From: Candidatus Altimarinota bacterium
GTDB taxonomy: Bacteria > Patescibacteriota > Gracilibacteria > UBA4473
Assembly: GCA_021734785.1 (NCBI GenBank)
Contig: JAIPIF010000001.1
Location: 62,001 to 126,000 of the forward strand
Reading direction: 5' to 3'
Length of the DNA stretch: 64,000 nt
A model generated the notes under the pieces. That model did not search any database, had not been told where the DNA came from, and was given only the letters and a program-made list of their open reading frames with translations. Shown here one piece after another: positions 61,400 to 64,000 of this stretch. The translations under genes and the position numbers were made by a program. The stretch's first letter is position 1. Every line of letters begins with the position of its first letter.

Positions 61400-63418
61400 T
61401 TAGAAAAATACTTCCTCGCTTTCCACCCGCGCCTTGAGCCGCGGATATTTCTTGAGTTCCACATCTTCTTGGAGCACTTTTACCGCCCAGTCACGTGCCG
61501 ACTGCAGCATCTCGGCATCGCTGAGGGAGGCACATTTGAAATCCGGCATCCCGGACTGGCGCACCCCGTACAGCTCGCCCATGCCGCGCAGTTTCAAATC
61601 AATTTCTGCCAGCTTTTGCCCGGAATGATATTTTTCCATCGATCGCAGGCGTGTTTTTTGTGCATCATCTTTTCGATCCACCATGAGAAAACAATAGCTC
61701 TGCATTTCATTTCTCCCAATTCGCCCACGAAACTGGTGCAGCTGTGCCAGTCCAAACCGTTCGGCATTTTCAATCACCATTACTGTGGCGTGGGGGATGT
61801 CCACTCCAACCTCGATCACGCTCGTCGACACGAGGATGTCAAACTCCCTTGCCTGAAAGCGCTGCATGACGGCGTCTTTTTCTTTGGGCTTCATTTTTCC
61901 GTGGAGAAATTCGACCTTCCGATTTTGGAATCTCTCTCGAATCCGCTCAAACTCGGCACGGACATTTCGTGCCTCAACTTTGTCCGACTCATCGATCAGC
62001 GGACAGACCCAAAACACCTGCCGCTCCTTGGCCACCTGATCATCCAGAAAGACTTCCATTTTTTCGCGCGTTTTTGTATCGCCGATCACGCGGGTGACGA
62101 TTTGTTTCCGCCCCGGCGGCAATTCATCAATCACTGAAATATCCTGATCTCCGTAAATGGTGAGGGCCAGCGTGCGTGGAATCGGCGTGGCGGTCATGGC
62201 GACTGTGTGGCACTGGGTTTCCTGCAAAATAGCCCGTTGCTTTACCCCAAATCGGTGCTGCTCATCGATCACCGCGAGCCCGAGATTTGCAAACTCGGTA
62301 TCCTCGGTCAAAATTGCATGCGTGCCCACCAGCACATCGATTTCTCCGGCCCTGAGCGCGGATTTGATTTCCTCCTTTTTTTTGCCCGGGACCGATCCAG
62401 TCAGGAGTGCCACGTGCGCATCATCTCCAAAAAATTTCTTGGCCCCTGTGAAGTGCTGCTGCGCCAAAATTTCCGTCGGAGCCAGAAGCGCAACCTGGTT
62501 TCCGGCCCGCACCTGCACGAGCCCCGCCAGAAACGCGACGACGGTTTTGCCACTCCCCACATCGCCCTGTACCAGGCGGTGCGCGGGGCGGTCTTTTTCG
62601 AAATCCTTCAAAATATGCAACAAGACGCGTTTTTGTGCCTGGGTGAGCTCGAAGGGGAGTCGCTCGAAATCTTGCTTCACTTGTGCAGCATCAAAAGACA
62701 CCCGGTACTGATTTTTTGCCTGCTGCTCCCGCAAAAATTTTTCCTGCAGGGATCGCACCTGGACCTCAAACACTTCTTCAAAGGCGAGCCGCTTTCTCGC
62801 CGCCTCCCACTCGTCCCAGGATTTCGGCTTATGAATAGCTCGTACCGCTTCCGATTTTCCGATAAGATTTTCTGCTTCCAAAATTTCCGCCGGCAGGATC
62901 TCTCCAAATTCTTTGACCAGGGGGAGGAGCCCGACGATTTTTTCGCGTAGCCATTTGCTCGTAATGGGGGGGGACTCAGAGTAGACCGCTCGCAGGCCCC
63001 CCACGTGGACGGCTTTCTCTACATGGACTTCGGGGTTGGAGATCTGAATTTGACCATAATTTCGATCGACTTTGCCAACGAGAAAAACACGGGATTCATC
63101 TTTGAGGTTTCGCAGCAAGTACGGGATCTGAAACCACACGACTTCTACGGTCGCTCCATCGGCCAGTACCAGCGCGGCACGGCCGAGCGTTTTGCCGCGC
63201 GCTGTTTTTTCTCGGCGGAAATCACAGAGTGTTCCCACGAGCGTATTTTTTTCTCCTAATTTTACCGACGGAAAGTCTTCGATAATTTCTGTCGACTCAA
63301 CTTTTCGGGGAAAATATTCCAGCAAATCTTGGACGGTTTTTTTGTCCAGGGATTCAAGTTTCTTGAGGTGGGCACTGGTGGTTTTGAGGACGGATTTCAA
63401 CGGCAGAGACAGACTCAT
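61400..63418 (-). CDS. recG: RecG branch-migration helicase
   Basis: 672 residues from ATG 63418. An N-terminal wedge/OB region, Walker A GDVGSGKT, DEQHRFG (motif II, RecG hallmark), GKMKPKEKDAVMQRF, and the C-terminal TRG/helical hook region LRSMEKYHSG. It remodels stalled forks and Holliday junctions. The open frame goes to 63556; ATG 63418 matches family starts. Confidence 0.95.
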   Translation of the reverse strand: MSLSLPLKSVLKTTSAHLKKLESLDKKTVQDLLEYFPRKVESTEIIEDFPSVKLGEKNTLVGTLCDFRREKTARGKTLGRAALVLADGATVEVVWFQIPYLLRNLKDESRVFLVGKVDRNYGQIQISNPEVHVEKAVHVGGLRAVYSESPPITSKWLREKIVGLLPLVKEFGEILPAEILEAENLIGKSEAVRAIHKPKSWDEWEAARKRLAFEEVFEVQVRSLQEKFLREQQAKNQYRVSFDAAQVKQDFERLPFELTQAQKRVLLHILKDFEKDRPAHRLVQGDVGSGKTVVAFLAGLVQVRAGNQVALLAPTEILAQQHFTGAKKFFGDDAHVALLTGSVPGKKKEEIKSALRAGEIDVLVGTHAILTEDTEFANLGLAVIDEQHRFGVKQRAILQETQCHTVAMTATPIPRTLALTIYGDQDISVIDELPPGRKQIVTRVIGDTKTREKMEVFLDDQVAKERQVFWVCPLIDESDKVEARNVRAEFERIRERFQNRKVEFLHGKMKPKEKDAVMQRFQAREFDILVSTSVIEVGVDIPHATVMVIENAERFGLAQLHQFRGRIGRNEMQSYCFLMVDRKDDAQKTRLRSMEKYHSGQKLAEIDLKLRGMGELYGVRQSGMPDFKCASLSDAEMLQSARDWAVKVLQEDVELKKYPRLKARVESEEVFF

Positions 63419-63493
63419 CGGTTGGATTCTATCAAAAAACTCGAAAAAAACTTGCCAAAAAAAATATTTTGCCTGAAAATTCACCTGAAGAGC

Positions 63494-63522
63494 TTGTGAA
63501 GCTTCCTTTTCTCGGGTATACT
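63494..63522 (+). promoter_or_regulatory. Pilin gene promoter
   Basis: TTGTGA (63494-63499), 17 bp, TATACT (63517-63522), followed by a palindrome TTTCCGCGGAAA (63531-63542) in the leader, 58 bases before the ATG. Confidence 0.65.
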
Positions 63523-63579
63523 TGTCCCAGTTTCCGCGGAAAACCGCTTCTCTCACTCCTCCCTAAAAACTCCCGTACA

Positions 63580-63951
63580 ATGAAAAAATTCCTTGCTCCC
63601 GTCCTCGGACTCTTACTGGCGGTCAGTCTTTTGACAATCGAGCCAGCTGCGGCACAGCTCATTGATCCCGCTGACAGCCCAAATAACATCACCACCGCGA
63701 CGGGTGGCGAAGGATCGGCCCGAAGTCTGGCACGCACGATCATCAACTTTTTCCTCTACTTCCTCGGACTGGTGGCGACCATCATGGTGATTTACGGAGG
63801 ATTTCTCTACATCACCGCGGGGGGAGGCGACACCGAAAAAGCCAAAAAAGTTCTTTTGTACGCCGCCATCGGCATCATCGTAGTCTTGATCTCCTTTGCA
63901 CTGGTCAACACGCTCCTGCGGTCGGCAGATGGAGTGAGTACGGGATTCTGA
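63580..63951 (+). CDS. VirB2/TrbC-like pilin
   Basis: 123 residues. Signal sequence to about 25 (APVLGLLLAVSLLTIEPAAA), then two hydrophobic helices (INFFLYFLGLVATIMVIYGGFLYITAGG and VLLYAAIGIIVVLISFALVNTLL), with the basic KAKK turn typical of VirB2-type pilins. It may form the pilus fibre of the system to which PrgI and VirB4-N belong. Followed by a terminator. Confidence 0.8.
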   Translation: MKKFLAPVLGLLLAVSLLTIEPAAAQLIDPADSPNNITTATGGEGSARSLARTIINFFLYFLGLVATIMVIYGGFLYITAGGGDTEKAKKVLLYAAIGIIVVLISFALVNTLLRSADGVSTGF

Positions 63952-63974
63952 CGAATCTTTTTAACGAAAATCAA

Positions 63975-64000
63975 GAGGCCGCCCCAGATGGGCGGTCTTT
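63975..64000 (+). terminator. Terminator after the pilin gene
   Basis: GGCCGCCC, loop CAGAT, GGGCGGTC, then Ts at the window end. Confidence 0.78.

Noticed and set aside
1-64000. CRISPR arrays, rRNA, tmRNA, RNase P RNA, SRP RNA
   Set aside because: No regular repeat-spacer pattern and no conserved cores of these RNAs were recognised on reading.

Overview
The window is a dense bacterial chromosome segment. Most of it has balanced to moderately high GC, while a few genes are clearly AT-rich. TGA is used as a normal stop throughout, which excludes the TGA=Gly code of Gracilibacteria/Absconditabacteria. PrgI, VirB4-N and VirD4-like proteins, a VirB2-like pilin, a DUF5665 protein, VanW, long exported proteins of unknown function and compact overlapping operons all suggest a member of the Candidate Phyla Radiation (Patescibacteria), possibly Peregrinibacteria-like. 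That placement is inference. Genes for peptidoglycan synthesis and remodelling (MurE-like, MurJ, DD-carboxypeptidase, FemAB-like, VanW, FtsQ-like) argue for a real wall. Fe-superoxide dismutase and a membrane-bound ferritin argue for exposure to oxygen.

Layout. 1-5.4 kb: deoxypyrimidine metabolism (a thymidylate-synthase-family protein cut by the window edge, a DHFR-fold reductase, a dCTP deaminase/dUTPase-family protein, a dCMP deaminase), MbfA ferritin and SOD. 5.4-8.3 kb: lexA and recA plus two unknown genes. 8.4-15.8 kb: metG, a VirD4/TraD-like ATPase, DD-carboxypeptidase, tRNA-Glu and tRNA-Asp, cysS-yggT-DUF5665. 15.8-18.1 kb: uvrC carrying an in-frame DUF559 endonuclease cassette flanked by palindromes. 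18.1-24.2 kb: crcB, yraN-gmk, a C-terminal processing protease, and a 1018-residue unknown protein. 24.4-32 kb: tRNA-Lys, gyrA, vanW, ftsH, def, rplJ-rplL. 32.1-37.8 kb: murJ-GNAT-rluD-nudix operon, tRNA-Tyr with repeats derived from its 3' end, and rpmB, an epsilon-like gene and a trmH-family gene. 37.8-44.1 kb: an RNA-processing metallo-beta-lactamase, recF, an AT-rich restriction-modification pair, and der. 44.2-48.5 kb: murE-like, frr, ftsQ-like, pepA. 48.5-58 kb: envelope and surface proteins. 58-64 kb: lysS, prgI and a virB4-N gene, a toxin-antitoxin pair, recG, pilin.

Four observations stand out. (1) uvrC contains about 155 extra codons encoding an apparently intact PD-(D/E)XK (DUF559) nuclease between the GIY-YIG domain and the Cys-rich region; the reading frame is kept and nothing indicates splicing. 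(2) The thymidylate-synthase-family protein has Asp where thymidylate synthases have the dUMP-selecting Asn, and sits near a dCMP deaminase, a DHFR-like enzyme and a dCTP-deaminase-family protein without the deaminase Glu, so a dCMP-first route to thymidylate or a modified cytosine nucleotide is possible. (3) Ten start codons lie exactly 7 bases after a -10-like hexamer (nine TANNNT, one CACACT), which is the geometry of leaderless mRNAs; this also fixes several start sites. (4) A 1286-residue exported protein contains an internal membrane hairpin or second signal sequence that separates two extracellular halves.
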